Source: Peribolospora baueri (lineage: Eukaryota > Basidiomycota > Peribolosporomycetes > Peribolosporales > Peribolosporaceae). Taken from it: 64,000 nt of DNA. The position numbers and the translations under genes are program-made. Position 1 is the stretch's first letter. Each line of letters starts with the position of its first letter. The notes beneath the pieces are model-generated. The model ran no database searches and was not told the origin of the DNA. It saw nothing but the letters and a program-made list of their open reading frames with translations. This document shows, piece after piece, positions 25,601 to 36,500 of this stretch. The stretch lies in NCBI GenBank assembly GCA_029717555.1, contig JAMDHS010000086.1, positions 1-64,000 of the forward strand, read 5' to 3'.

Positions 25601-28600
25601 GCCGGCCATGGTCCGCTGAGCCGAGTAGTGCGCTTCGACGGCTGTTGCTTGTTGAGCCGACGACGGGTAGCGCGGCTCGACCACCTTTTGAGCAGGTTCA
25701 TCGGCACCGGCACCGGCCGGGGAGGGTCCATGCAACAGCTGGTTCCTGATGGGCGCCATCGACGTCGACCCTGCGGGTCGCCCCCCGCGACCGGAAGACG
25801 GGGACGAGGACGAGGACGGAGGCGGGGACGATGACGGGGACGGCGCCTGTTTCTGAAGCTGGACGGACGGCTGGTTCTGAGGACCCGCTCTGACGGGCGG
25901 CGTCTGCGGAACGGCGGTGGTGGCCGTCGCGGCGGCAGTCCTAGGAGACGAAGGGCGGTGAGCGCGCTCGGGCGACGACGACTGCTGCGGGGGGGCGCGC
26001 TGAGGCGACGGGACGGAGGAGGGAGGAGGTCGGGGGAAGGAAGGGGCGGCAGCTGCTGCGCCTTCGGAGGCGTCGCCGTCCTCTTTGCCGCCGGAAGGCG
26101 CGCTGAGAGGAGTCGCGGTGTCGGCGTGGGATGGATGGTGAGCATCCGAGCCGGGTCCGACGGTCGACGTGGGCGACGCGTCTGTGTGATCTGCCTTGCG
26201 CTCAGGCTGAACAGGAGGCGAGGGTTGAGAATCGTCCTGTACAGACACGGCGAACGTGCTCTCTCTCTCCCCCTTTTTCGTCGTCGTCGTCGTCGCCGAC
26301 GGATCGACGGGCGGCCGAGGGAACTTGAACTCGGCCATGCCGCGGTCAGGGTGGTGGTGGAATCGGGAAGAGGAGGACGGGGAGGAAGCGCCGGACGAGT
26401 CTTCCGAAGAAGCGCCGGCGTCGACGACGCGGCCCTTCGGCGTGAAGGCGTTGGGGGGCGTACCGAGGGGGGTGTTGGAGGAGGAGGAGGAGGAAGAGGC
26501 GACAGCCTGTATGGACTTTGGCGGCGACTTACGCCCCTCAAGGCTAACCTTGACCTTATTCGGGCTTGGCGGAACAGGCGGCAGCATCTCCCCTGCGGCC
26601 AAGGCAGCGACAGCGGTGGCGGAGAGGGCGGGAATAAAAGCCGAGTGGCGTTTGGACGACCTCGGAGTGCTGCCTTCGCTCGGCGGGGTCTTGTCGTCTT
26701 CCTCGCGCTTTGCCGATGATGATGATGACGACGACGACGACGACGACGCCAGCGGCGGTACCGGCGGCGGCACCGGCGGTAAAGGATCGCTGGGCGTAGA
26801 CTTGGTAGGGCTAAGGGCATTGACGACGGCGGCCGGGGAGGGAAAGGCCGAGTACCTCTTGGAGCGCCTCTCAGCGAGGCCAGAAGAGGCGCCACGCTGC
26901 TGGTGTTGTTGCTCTCGCTTCGATGCGGTGGCGGCCAACTCGGAGAAGGGACGGGGACCGTCCGCGGAGGCGCCGATTCTGCTCAGGTCGTCCGCGCTTC
27001 CGTACAGCGTGGAGCGGGGCGAGCTGCCGGCGAGGGTATCGACGGAGACGGAGGACATCATGGACAACTCGTCGGTGCTGCCGCCGTACTTGTAGTTGTC
27101 GAGGAGCGAGAAGGCGTCTTCGGTGTCGTATGCCGAGCTCTCCTCGATGTCGTCGCCCACGACGGAGCGTCGGAAGCGTTGGTTCTGGTTCTGGCTCTGG
27201 TGCTGGTGACGGGCGCCGACGGCGATATTGGTGTACGAGTTGGAGCTACTCACGGTGGAGATCGAATTGGACGATGCGGAACGGGCGCGACCGACGGCGG
27301 GGCGGTGTCGCGCTTGCGGGTCCGCCCGAAGCATGTCGCGATCCTCTTCAGGCGAGGCGACGCGCACGGGCGCGGGCCGGGGCGCCGTCGTGGTCGTGAT
27401 CGGCTTGCTCGACGCACGGGCATAGGCGCTGCCCTCGATGGTCGCCTCCTCCGAGGAAGAGTGAGGCGAGGGGGGCAAGACGATCGAGACGCGATCGTTG
27501 TCGTTGTCGTTGTCGTCGTCGTTGTCGTCAAATTTCGGCGAAACGGCAGAAGACAAAGAGTCTACCGTGGCGGTGCGGTCGTCGGCAGGATCGCCGCCGG
27601 ACAGGTAAGTGAGCGCCGAGGGCTGCTGGTCCCCGTCGCGAGCGGCTCCTACTCCTGCTCCTGTTCCGACTCCAGCTCCCGCTCCCGCTCCAACTTTGGA
27701 AGAGGTGAGCACCGTCTTGCTCACCGTTTCGTCCGATAGCGGAGGCGTTGTGAGACCGAGGTCGAGGCCGAGGCCAAAGGGGCCGTCGGCCTCGCTGTCG
27801 GTGCTGCTGCCGCTAAACGCCGGCGAAGCGGTTCGGGAGCCCTGAGAGCTGGGCGACGGCGAGAGGTGTGGTGCAGCGGTAGACTGGGGCGTGGAGCGGG
27901 AGGTGAGGAGCGCCTGAGCGGCGGAGACGGGGGGAGCAGGAGCAGGAGCAGGAGCGACGGCAGGCGAGACAGAACGAGAGGAAGCAGAGAGAGGGGTTGG
28001 GGAGGCCTCTCTGGAGGCGAGGGAAGGGAGCGGCGAGCGGCGCGAAGGAGGAGAGAGCGTGGCATGAGCTTGATGATATCGGGCGTGTAGGGGCGAGGAT
28101 GCGTTAGAGCGCGGCAGACGAGCGGCTGGGTCGAGCTGTTGAGTGTGAATCTTGGGCAGGATGGGGGACTGCGTGGCAGAAAGAAAAGTCTCGCTGGTCG
28201 CCGTCGCGGGACTGGGAGGGACGGAGGTGAGGGCGCTCTCGCCGTCCGAGTGGGACACCGCAGAGCCGACGTGACGGTCACGCGAGCCGGGCCGGCTGGG
28301 CGAAGGCGTGGCTCGTCTGCTGGAGAGGCTGGGCGAAGGGGTGGCTCGTCTACTGGAAAGGTTGGATGAGGAGGTGGGCGGCCAATGACCTCTATCGTCG
28401 TCGAGGTGGAGGTTGCCCATGTGCTCCGGCAGGTGTCTAGGAGACTTGTTGAGCCTGAGCGGTGGAACGGGCACGAACGAGGTGGGTCGACTTGAGACGG
28501 GGGGGTCGAAGGAAGAATCATCGGGGTGTCCTTGGACGATCTCGAACCCGTCGTCCTTCCAATCATCGCCGACGAGTTCGGATCCGGATGCAGAGCGCTC

Positions 28601-29458
28601 GCTGAGCGGCGGCCCGTTGGGCACATCGATGGCTTCCGATAACCTTGACGGGCTCTCGGTGAGCAAGACGGCGGCGTCGGCATGGGCGGGAGCGGGTGCG
28701 ATGTCTAGAGTAGCGGCTGTGCCGAGCAGCTGGGTGAGCGTATCTGCCGTCCTGGTGGTGCTGGCGCGGGGAGAGTAGGCGCCGGTGCTGGCGCGGGGAG
28801 AGTGGGCGCCACTGCTGCTGCTGCCCGGTCTGGGGATGGCGTTGATGGTGTGGACACTGGTAGTGGACCGACGGGGCTGGATGGAGGGCCTCTTGAGCTT
28901 TGCGTGAAAGCGGACGTGAGAGCCTTTGAAGCGGCCGACGACGCCTTCGCAGTAGCCCAAGTACCATCCGTCGTCGGTGTCAGCGGCCCTATCCTTGCCC
29001 TTGCCGTTGCCGTTGACCTTGTCCTTGTCCTTGCCCTTGTCCTTGTCGGCGTCGGTGTCGGCTGGACCGGGCTCGTGGTAGAGGACGATGATGGTCTCGC
29101 CGCTCATGAACATGAGGTCGTCGGGCATGGTGGCGGGGGTGTCGACGAGAGCGGTGGCCATGCCGATGCCGCGCTTGGTGAGTGCGAAGCGGGTCCATGC
29201 TTGGATGGAGTGGTCGTCGAGGTTGTACGCCGACGGAGGGGACATGTTGGCGGGCGGGGAGGGAGCGGCTTCGGCTTGGGCGAGGCCAATGTCGTGGATG
29301 AGGCGTGCGATGCGGTCAGAGTCGGTTGCGGCGGTGACGACGACTATGGACTTGAGCGACGGGGCAGGGCGGTCAGGGTTGGAAGCGGAGAGGCGGGCGG
29401 GCATGGCGAGGGGCGGAGGGAAGGTGGGAGCATGGAGGAAGGGAGTGTGGGTTAGCAT
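22611..29458 (-). CDS. Giant SH3 + TBC domain RabGAP-like protein
   Basis: Predicted Rab GTPase-activating protein of roughly 2,100-2,200 residues. One first exon of 5.4 kb carries an SH3-like domain (residues about 101-184, ATALVDTPATMPDDLMFMSG to GVVGRFKGSHVRF). It is followed by about 1,500 residues of disordered Ser/Pro-rich sequence with Asn, Ser and Gly homopolymer runs, then the start of a TBC domain (VKQLVRSGVPHSVRGRVWMF, about 24190). The rest of the TBC is spread over several exons. The arginine-finger motif I-x2-D-x2-R appears as IDKDVDR and the glutamine-finger motif Y-x-Q as GYTQGLG. DAFWTLAALVDHYLGGYF is typical of the Gyp/Msb3 and TBC1D10 groups. The tail is basic and Ser/Pro-rich. 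Start could be 29458 or an internal Met at 29404 (MPARLSASNPD). The combination suggests a polarity or endosomal Rab regulator; the target Rab is unknown. Confidence 0.85.
24881..24910. repeat. (GTT)n trinucleotide repeat coding poly-Asn
   Basis: Uninterrupted GTT repeat on the plus strand, read as about ten consecutive Asn codons inside the disordered region of the SH3-TBC gene. Likely length-variable between strains. Confidence 0.85.
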
Positions 29459-32451
29459 GAAAAGTGGATTATGCGACGAGGGTCATCCAGGAGGAAGAGG
29501 AGGACGACGACGACGACGACAAAAACGAAGACAAAGGAATCGGAAGGAAAGTGGTGGGCCGGCGGCTCGCTCATCTCATCGGCTCAACGTGGACGGTATT
29601 TAAACCTGGTCCGGTATCGCATGACGAACGAACGAACGAACGAGGGAGGGAAGGAAGCTCGCTCACCTGGGGACGACGAAGACGTGAAAGAAAAGCTAAA
29701 AGGGAGAAAATTAGGGTGGGTGGAGGAGATGTAGAGAGAGATGCGGACGTGGTCGAGGTGCAGTTTGCAGCAAGGTGGGAGGAAAGGATAGGATGGGAAG
29801 CCGCTTAGACCGACCGCCTTTCTTTCCTCCCACTTTTGTTAAGGAGACGAGGAACGAGGAAGCGACGAAGAGGACGGTGGGAAATCAAGATTGCACGCGC
29901 ACTCACTCACCTCTTCCTCGGGTTCCTCTTTCTGCTCCTTATGCGTCTCCTTCTCCTTGCTTTCTCGCCCCGGACGACGACGACGGACGACTACAGGGAA
30001 GGAAGGAGTAGGAGGAGGGCGTGTGTCGATCGACCGACGGCAGGGCAAGCAGAGCAGGGCAGCGGGGTCGGGGGGAGAGGGAGGTGAGAGGGGCGAAGGA
30101 GGAAGGAGGAGGAAGGAAGGAGGAAGGAAGACGGAAGGAGGGAAGGAGAGAGGCGAGGAGGGAAGGACGGAGTGGGGAAAGGGGACGGCAAGGCAGCTAG
30201 CTAGCTAGGCAACAGCGACGTTGCGTGCGTGTGTTGGTCGACGATACGAGCGAAGGAAGGAAGCGAAAAGGACTCGTTCGTTCGTTTGTTCGTTGTTCGT
30301 TCTGTCAAGTCGAGTCGAGTCGCCGGGGAAAAGAAAGAAAGAAAAAAAAAAAAAGAAAAAAAAAAAAAGAAGATCGGTGGTATCGGAAAGCGGACGGAGG
30401 GACCAACGAAGACTAGCTAGCGGAGTCGAGCAGGCAAGCAGGCAGGCGACCGAACGACGTCCCGTCCTCCTCCCTCCCTCCCTCCCTCCCTCCCGTATAG
30501 CCGTCCTGTCCTGTCCTTGTCCTCCCGTCGTCCGTCCGTCCGCACCGAGCAACGAACGGATCGACGGACGGACGGCGATCCGACAGACGACAGACAGCCG
30601 AGCTGAGCCGAGCCGGTCCGAGAGCGAGCGAGGTGACCGACCGGGGCGGGTGGAGGTCGCCTAGGCTGGCGAGGCTGCAGATAGTTAAGCAGCTACGTAT
30701 ATGAATCTTCACCCGCTCCCGTCACGACAGACAGCAGACAGCAGACAGCAGACAGATAGACAGACAGATGGACAGATGGACAGACACCAGGACCTGCACA
30801 GCCGCCGCGCGTTCGTTCATCGTCGAGCGAGGCGGCGGTGTCGGAAGGAGTAAGGGATGAGAAGCAAGCTGGGAAGCTGGGTGGGCGGGAACTAACGTGG
30901 AAGGAAAAGGGAATGGCGCGGAAGGGGGTTAGGTCGTCGGCGGCGGCGGTGAACAGAGGAGCGTCGTGACGCGTGGAGGCAGTCGACAGGCGGCCGAGTC
31001 GCCGCTATTATACAGCAACAACGGCGAGTAAGTTCCTGGCCTACGCCACGTCAGACACACTCGACGGCGGCGGCGACGGCGAGCAAGCAAGCAAGGCGTT
31101 CTTTCTTCCTTCCTCGCCCCTGCTCCCCTCCCGCCGCCCTTTTACGCGTGACGCAGCTCTCCATGAGCCAGCGCGTACGTAGCGCATCGCATCGAATCAA
31201 TGAAGGGCGTGCGTGCGTGCACGGGGGCGCATAGCCTCGCCGCAAGGAAGAGAAGCAAAGCAGAACACAACAGAACAGAATATAACAGAGTAAGGACAGG
31301 ATAGCATTCCATGTCCTTAGTGGATTCCTCGACCGATGATGATTCCGTCTCCAGCCGGATTCCAATTCCACGGCAAGCCGATTTCAGTTCCTGGATCGAG
31401 AAGCAAGCGCGGACGAGGAATGAAACGAGGCCCGGCCAGGCAGCCAGCCAGCCAGTCGTAGTAATCGCAGTGCCCACTGCCAGCCGCAGTCGCTTATATC
31501 CGACAAACGCCGCGCCGCTCCTTTCTTTACCCCGGCTCGGCACGCAAGGGCTCGCTACGGGTGCCCATCGTCCTCCGTACTCCGCCGTTCCTTTTCTACC
31601 TCCCTCGCCCCCCCGTTTCGCCTCCGCACCCGCAACGATGCCAGCCGTCCTCTGCGGGCCAGCGAGGCGAGGCGAGGCGAGGCGAGGCGACGTGCACCGA
31701 CGGCAGGCGCTCCTTGTCGCCGCCCGCGCCGTCACACATATGCATACGGAGCAGGCCAGTTCCATCAGCACATCATGTATGTACGTATGTATCTGTGCAT
31801 GTACGTATGTATGTATGTGTGTATGCGTGTATGTCTGTGTGCTCGGACGGCCAAGCTGGCTGGCTGGCGGGGCAGAGACGCACGCACCTAATCCATCTGA
31901 AAGCGAGCAACGGCAGTCGAGTCGAGTCGCCGAGTCGCCGAGTCGCGTAGCTGACTGACCGCTGGCTGCCCTCCCTCCGCCCTGCGCCAGCGAGGCACCG
32001 GCACCCTGTGCGGGCGCCCGCATGCCCAGCATGAGAAGGGAAGCGAAGGAAGGCAAGGCAAGGCGAGGGAGAGAGCAAAGGCGAGAATGGGCTAGCCTCT
32101 TTCCCTCCGTCACATGAAAACACGCCACGCCAGGACACGACAAACTTCCTTCCCGTGCCGGTCGGCGCGGGCGCTCGACTAAACGCCTAGCCGACCCTCG
32201 GAATTTTCTCTTCCAGCCTTTTTTTTTTCTCTTTTTTTTTTTCGTCGTGTTCGTTGGGGCCGAATCACGTGGAACCAACCGATCGGCGACGCATTTTGTC
32301 GATCAGATCAGTCTAGTCTCATCAGGCGGATGAATCTGCTGCGGCAACGTGCGTGTGTATGATGGCGACGTATATGTATGCGTGCGTTCAATTCAATCAT
32401 GGGCGTTCGTTCGTTCGAGTCTTGCGCGAGGCGGGACAGAGAGTCCCGGTC
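29459..32451. other. Gene-poor, microsatellite-rich region
   Basis: Upstream of the SH3-TBC gene there is no recognisable gene for about 3 kb. Visible content: (GAC)n near 29500-29520, GAAC repeats near 29628-29645, GGAAG-type arrays at about 30090-30170, A/G-rich homopurine at about 30330-30375, (CCTC)n at about 30466-30494, CAGA repeats at about 30728-30790, (GGCGA)n near 31665-31690, a GTAT-rich tract at about 31778-31835, and GAGTC repeats near 31918-31948. The part nearest 29459 must hold the promoter or leader of the SH3-TBC gene. A 378-codon minus-strand frame (31142-32278) crosses several of these repeats and looks spurious. Confidence 0.5.
30466..30494. repeat. (CCTC)n microsatellite
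   Basis: Tandem CCTC units, about seven copies, within the gene-poor region. Confidence 0.8.
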
Positions 32452-32611
32452 GAGTTTGCGTCCATTCGACGTACGATATTCCTTTCGCGGATCTTGGCAT
32501 GATTATGAATCGGTCCGGTATGCACACATTGAAAATAGTGCAAATGTGCCCGATTCATAATCATGCCAAGATCCGCGAAAGGAATATCGTACGTCGAATG
32601 GACGCAAACTC
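32452..32611. repeat. Perfect 62-bp inverted repeat with 36-nt spacer
   Basis: Arm 1 is 32452-32513 and arm 2 is 32550-32611. Arm 2 is the exact reverse complement of arm 1 over all 62 bases by direct comparison. The spacer is 32514-32549. The flanks outside the arms do not match. The RNA from either strand would fold into a long perfect hairpin. It sits at the edge of the gypsy fragment, so it may be a rearranged piece of that element, a foldback element, or a template-switch product. Confidence 0.95.
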
Positions 32612-33129
32612 CATACTCGGCTTGGTGAGGGCAACGTTGAGCCGTCTGTCGACAGATAACCTTCTGGATATGCAAAGGGTCGTGTCATCGGACCGGAGGC
32701 GGCGTTCCTGACAGTCCCGGATCGGAGTTCATGACAGCTGGACTGGACTGGGCTGGGCTGGGCTGGACTGGGCTGGGCTGGACTAGGCTGGACTGGACTG
32801 GGCTGGATGGTGACCTGGACGACCTCGGTGCTGGGACGTCCTGTAAACTGGCGGGCTGCTGGAACTAGGGGCACGGCGGAAGCGGCTGGGGGATTCTCGA
32901 CGCAGGATTGGACACAATGGCTGGAGGTGAACTGGAGCTTGTCGCGCCGCCAGTCAATGAAAGGGTTGTGGCGACGCAACCAGGGGATCCCCAAAACGAT
33001 GGGATAACGGCCCAGACGGGTGACATCAAGCAGGAGGGCCTCCCGATGGGAACTAATGCGTAGCCCGGTCTCGACGTAATGGGTGACGGGTCCGGAGCTG
33101 ATCGGTCGCCCGTCGATGTCAGGGATTGC
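32612..33129 (-). mobile_element. Ty3/gypsy retrotransposon fragment (fossil)
   Basis: A minus-strand stretch resembles the retropepsin-like protease region of Ty3/gypsy polyproteins (best part about 32900-33110, with the G-x-P-W-L-R-x-H-N type motif seen in that family). It is followed by a Pro/Ser/Gln-rich repetitive linker. Only this piece is visible: no reverse transcriptase, RNase H, integrase or paired LTRs were recognised in the window. It is a broken remnant. Age cannot be judged without other copies. Boundaries are approximate. Confidence 0.65.
32739..32807. repeat. GGCTG/GACTG minisatellite
   Basis: Imperfect array of five-base units alternating GGCTG and GACTG, lying inside the gypsy fragment. 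It likely expanded after insertion. Confidence 0.85.
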
Positions 33130-33167
33130 TCCCTACTCAGGGTTAGGGTTAGGTATCCCTACTCAGG
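33130..33167. repeat. Interstitial telomere-like tract between 12-bp direct repeats
   Basis: TCCCTACTCAGG occurs at 33130-33141 and again at 33156-33167. Between them lies GTTAGGGTTAGGTA, which contains two TTAGGG units, the common fungal telomere repeat. The arrangement looks like an insertion with target duplication or a repaired break. It borders the gypsy fragment. Confidence 0.85.
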
Positions 33168-33599
33168 TCGTCGGGTGGCAAGGCAGGAAGAACGGAAGGG
33201 GTTGTACCAGGAGAGATAGTCACACATTGGAGGAAACAGTCGGGTCAACTGGTGCCGGCGCTGAGAGCCGGCAGGGTCAGACGACGGACGAAGACGACGA
33301 ACGAAGATGACGGACGAAGATGAAGATGAAGATGAAGATGGGGACGGAAACAAAGACGAAGACGATAAAAATACGGAGATGTGCAGGCAACGAGAAACAA
33401 GGCGAGCGGGCGAGCGGGCGGAGCGGACGGACAGGCGGGCAGGCAAGCAAGCAAGCAAGAGCGACAGAGGGGAGCCAAAGCGCACGGCGACAAAAAAAAA
33501 CGACGCCGTGGACGGACGATATAGAGCATGCAAACGGACATTCGACCAACCGAGTCACACGACATGCCACGCACCATCTCATCTCATCTTCATCTCATC
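33168..33599. other. 3' flank of zinc-cluster gene with GATGAA repeats
   Basis: Between the telomere-like tract and the transcription-factor stop are low-complexity runs (GACGAA/GATGAA units near 33280-33345, GCGGGCGA near 33405-33440, CATCT units near 33575-33603). No gene seen. Confidence 0.5.
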
Positions 33600-36500
33600 T
33601 CATCGGATCGCACCCGCGCCGCCGATCTCGAACCCGAACAGGTCATCGAAAGCCCCGTCGAGCGGCAGCTGCAGGTCCTCCAGCGCGAACGACACCATCC
33701 CCGCGCCCGAACCCGAGCCCGAGCCCACTCCCGCTCCCGCTCCCACTCCCGCCGCGGCGGCGGACGCGGAAGCGGCCGCCGTCGCGTAATAGTCGTCCGA
33801 CATCCACGTCGGCAGAGGCAGACCGTTCTGAACGACCGCCGCCGTCGAGCTGTCGTTGTTGTTCAGAACACCCGTATTGGACGCAGGAGACCTGGACGGC
33901 GGGAACCCGAATGTGGCGTTGCCTTCCTGCTGCTGCTGCTGCTGTTGTGGATGCACGAGAGGGCCGCTCTCGTACATCTGCTGCTGCTGACGCTGCCCTT
34001 GGACAACAAACGTTGGGGGCGAGCCAAAGCCGCCGAATCCCGGGGTGAAGCCGTTGACCTGATGCGGCCGTCGCTGTGCCTCGGGCGACAGCTCGAAGCC
34101 GCCTCCCAGACCGCCCGCGCTCGTCCCGCCCAATTGCACGCCCCCGTCCCCCTCCGCCCCTTGCCCCTGCTGCTGCTGACCCTGTTCTTGCAGCAATTTG
34201 TACAACAGCCCTAGCCCAGAGTCGGACAGTCCCCCGGCACCGGCGGTCTCCATCGGTGTCGCTGTCCCCGTTCTCGCCCGACTCCCCGGCCCCAGAGCGG
34301 CCTGCAAGGCGATGGTGGGCGAAGAACGTGCAAACTTGTCCCAAGCGTGAGCCAGGTGGATCCGGATGATCCGGCTGTACTTCGTCGCCGGCACCTCGGA
34401 CAACCGGTGAGCCAGGCGCTCCGACGCGGCAAAGATGGCATGCACGTCCACTTGGCGCGGGAACAGGCGGGCCACCTTGATCAGAAAGACACATGTGAAG
34501 GCCGCCGTCGCGTGGGTATAATGAGGAGCCCACGATAGCCCCTGTTCATCGCACACGGCAACCGGTCTCGGTGAGCCCACGTTTCGCCCCCGTTTCGCAG
34601 ATCACCGGAGACCCCGACACTCACCTCGTAGTAGGGCCGACTGCTCAACACCAAATCGATGCATGTCATACCCTCGCGCACGGCCCGCATCGTCAACTCC
34701 TTCTGCACCGAGCCCATCCTAAGCGCATCCGAAGGGTCCGAGATGCCACGGAGCGCTGTGCAGACGATGAAGAAGAGGCCATAGTAGGATTGGATCCGAA
34801 GGCTGTGCTGGAAGAATGAGTCTTCACCATAGCCTCGCTCTGCGGACCAGAAGAGTCAAAGGCGAAGGTAAGCCGAGAAGAAGAAATCAAAAAGGGACAA
34901 AAAAAGCGCGCACCGCTGCACTCTTTCGTCCAATAGCTGAGCCATCCGTGCAGATCTTCTTCGATCTCGTTGGCTTGGTCCAGCATCTTCTGGTCCACCG
35001 GCGCGTCGAAAGGCTCGAGGGCGGCGTAGTGCTTGGCTGAGAAGCGAAAGGCGTCATGAGCGACGCCGCTATCGATGAAAGAACTCGTGGAACGGGAGGA
35101 AAAGTCGCCGTCAAGCGACGCAAGCTCACCTCGAATGCAAAGCAGTTCGACGGTGGAGATGAAACGAAGGTCCGTGCTGTCGCTCAGCGGGTGCTTCAGA
35201 ATTTCTCGACAGCCACGCACGTTGCTTTCCCTAAGCATCGGCGTGCGACCGACACCGAAGCCGATCTGCGGTGGGCGGAAGCGAGAACGAGGGTGTAGGC
35301 GAGGGAGGACATGAAAAAAAATTTCAGACACGAATCTCAATGGACCCAGTTCGAGAATGACCGAGGCGCCAGACCTGGGAGAAAGAATCGTGGACATAAA
35401 ACTCGGGTTTAATCGAAACGATGGCCCCAAGCTCGACTGACCTGCTGATCAAACAGAAACAGCGTGCACCAAATCCTCGCGCTCGCTAGCAGCGCCTTCT
35501 CCTCCTCGAGTCCGTAGCCGGGATGGTTGGGCGCGGAGACGCGGCGAACGAATTTCTCAAAGTCCTTGTCCATGCCCAGCTCCTGAGCCATGCGGATCGC
35601 GTGACCCAGGGGCAACCAACCGTTGTCGTTCCAAGCGGAGAGAAGGGTCCTGGACGCGTCACACGAGTCGAAGAGAAGCAGTCGAGAGTTGAGCGCAAAG
35701 CAAAGGAGGGAGATGGACATAGTGCGCCTACAAGTTGATCGGGGTCCACTCAGACACTCACATGGCACCAACGACGTCTTTATTGGCCACAGGAGCGAAG
35801 AGGGTGCGCTGAGCGATGGAGAAGGCTTCTTCCTTGCACTGGAGGAATGTCTGTGAAGGTGACCCTACGATGGATAACATCGATCGACAAAATCAGAAAG
35901 ATGCGTAAGATAGGATGAGCCTTTTCGAACCCGGCCAGCTAGTTCAACATTGGACCGCGTGCCCACCTGAACCGGACAGCGAGCGGGCAGCGATGTAGCA
36001 GATGGCATCGACGAGGAACGGCGATCTCTTCCGCACGGATTCGAACGAGTCGGTCGGCCCAAAGATCTGGATCCACGTAAGACAGCGATCTCTGAAACTA
36101 CGATGGGCGGGGCCCAGCCATGAGAGACGTTCAGGATATCAGTAATCAGCGGATCGACCGGACCGACATCGTCATTGTGCAAAAAGCGACCGGAAGAAGG
36201 GCCACTCACACCTCGAACAATTCTGCCGCCTCTCGCTCTTCGATGATACCTTTGGAGACGACGTCGGGAAATGCCTCTTCGGCAGCTCCCCGTCCCCCCG
36301 ACGCCTCGTGCTTGTTCGTCCTCCTCCTCTTCCTACTCCTCCCTCCACCTGCCATGCTCGATCCGCCACTCTGCAGAGAACTTTCGTCTTCCGTGCTCCC
36401 GTTCCCCGGGCCGGTACGATAACTGTTAGAGCCTTCCGGATGCCCGCGTAGTCCATCCAGGTCACCGCCGCCACCAGCTCCATCGGTCCTCCGAGCTTCC

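Noticed and set aside
25258-26895. 545-codon minus-strand frame
   Set aside because: It overlaps the SH3-TBC exon in another frame and is almost entirely Arg/Pro/Ser, as expected of a shadow of repetitive GC-rich coding sequence.
27721-28683. 320-codon minus-strand Pro/Arg/Ser-rich frame
   Set aside because: Alternate-frame shadow of the disordered region of the SH3-TBC gene.
31142-32278. 378-codon open frame on the minus strand in the gene-poor region
   Set aside because: It crosses GGCGA, GTAT and GAGTC microsatellites, has biased low-complexity composition and resembles no family. Probably chance openness in GC-rich DNA.
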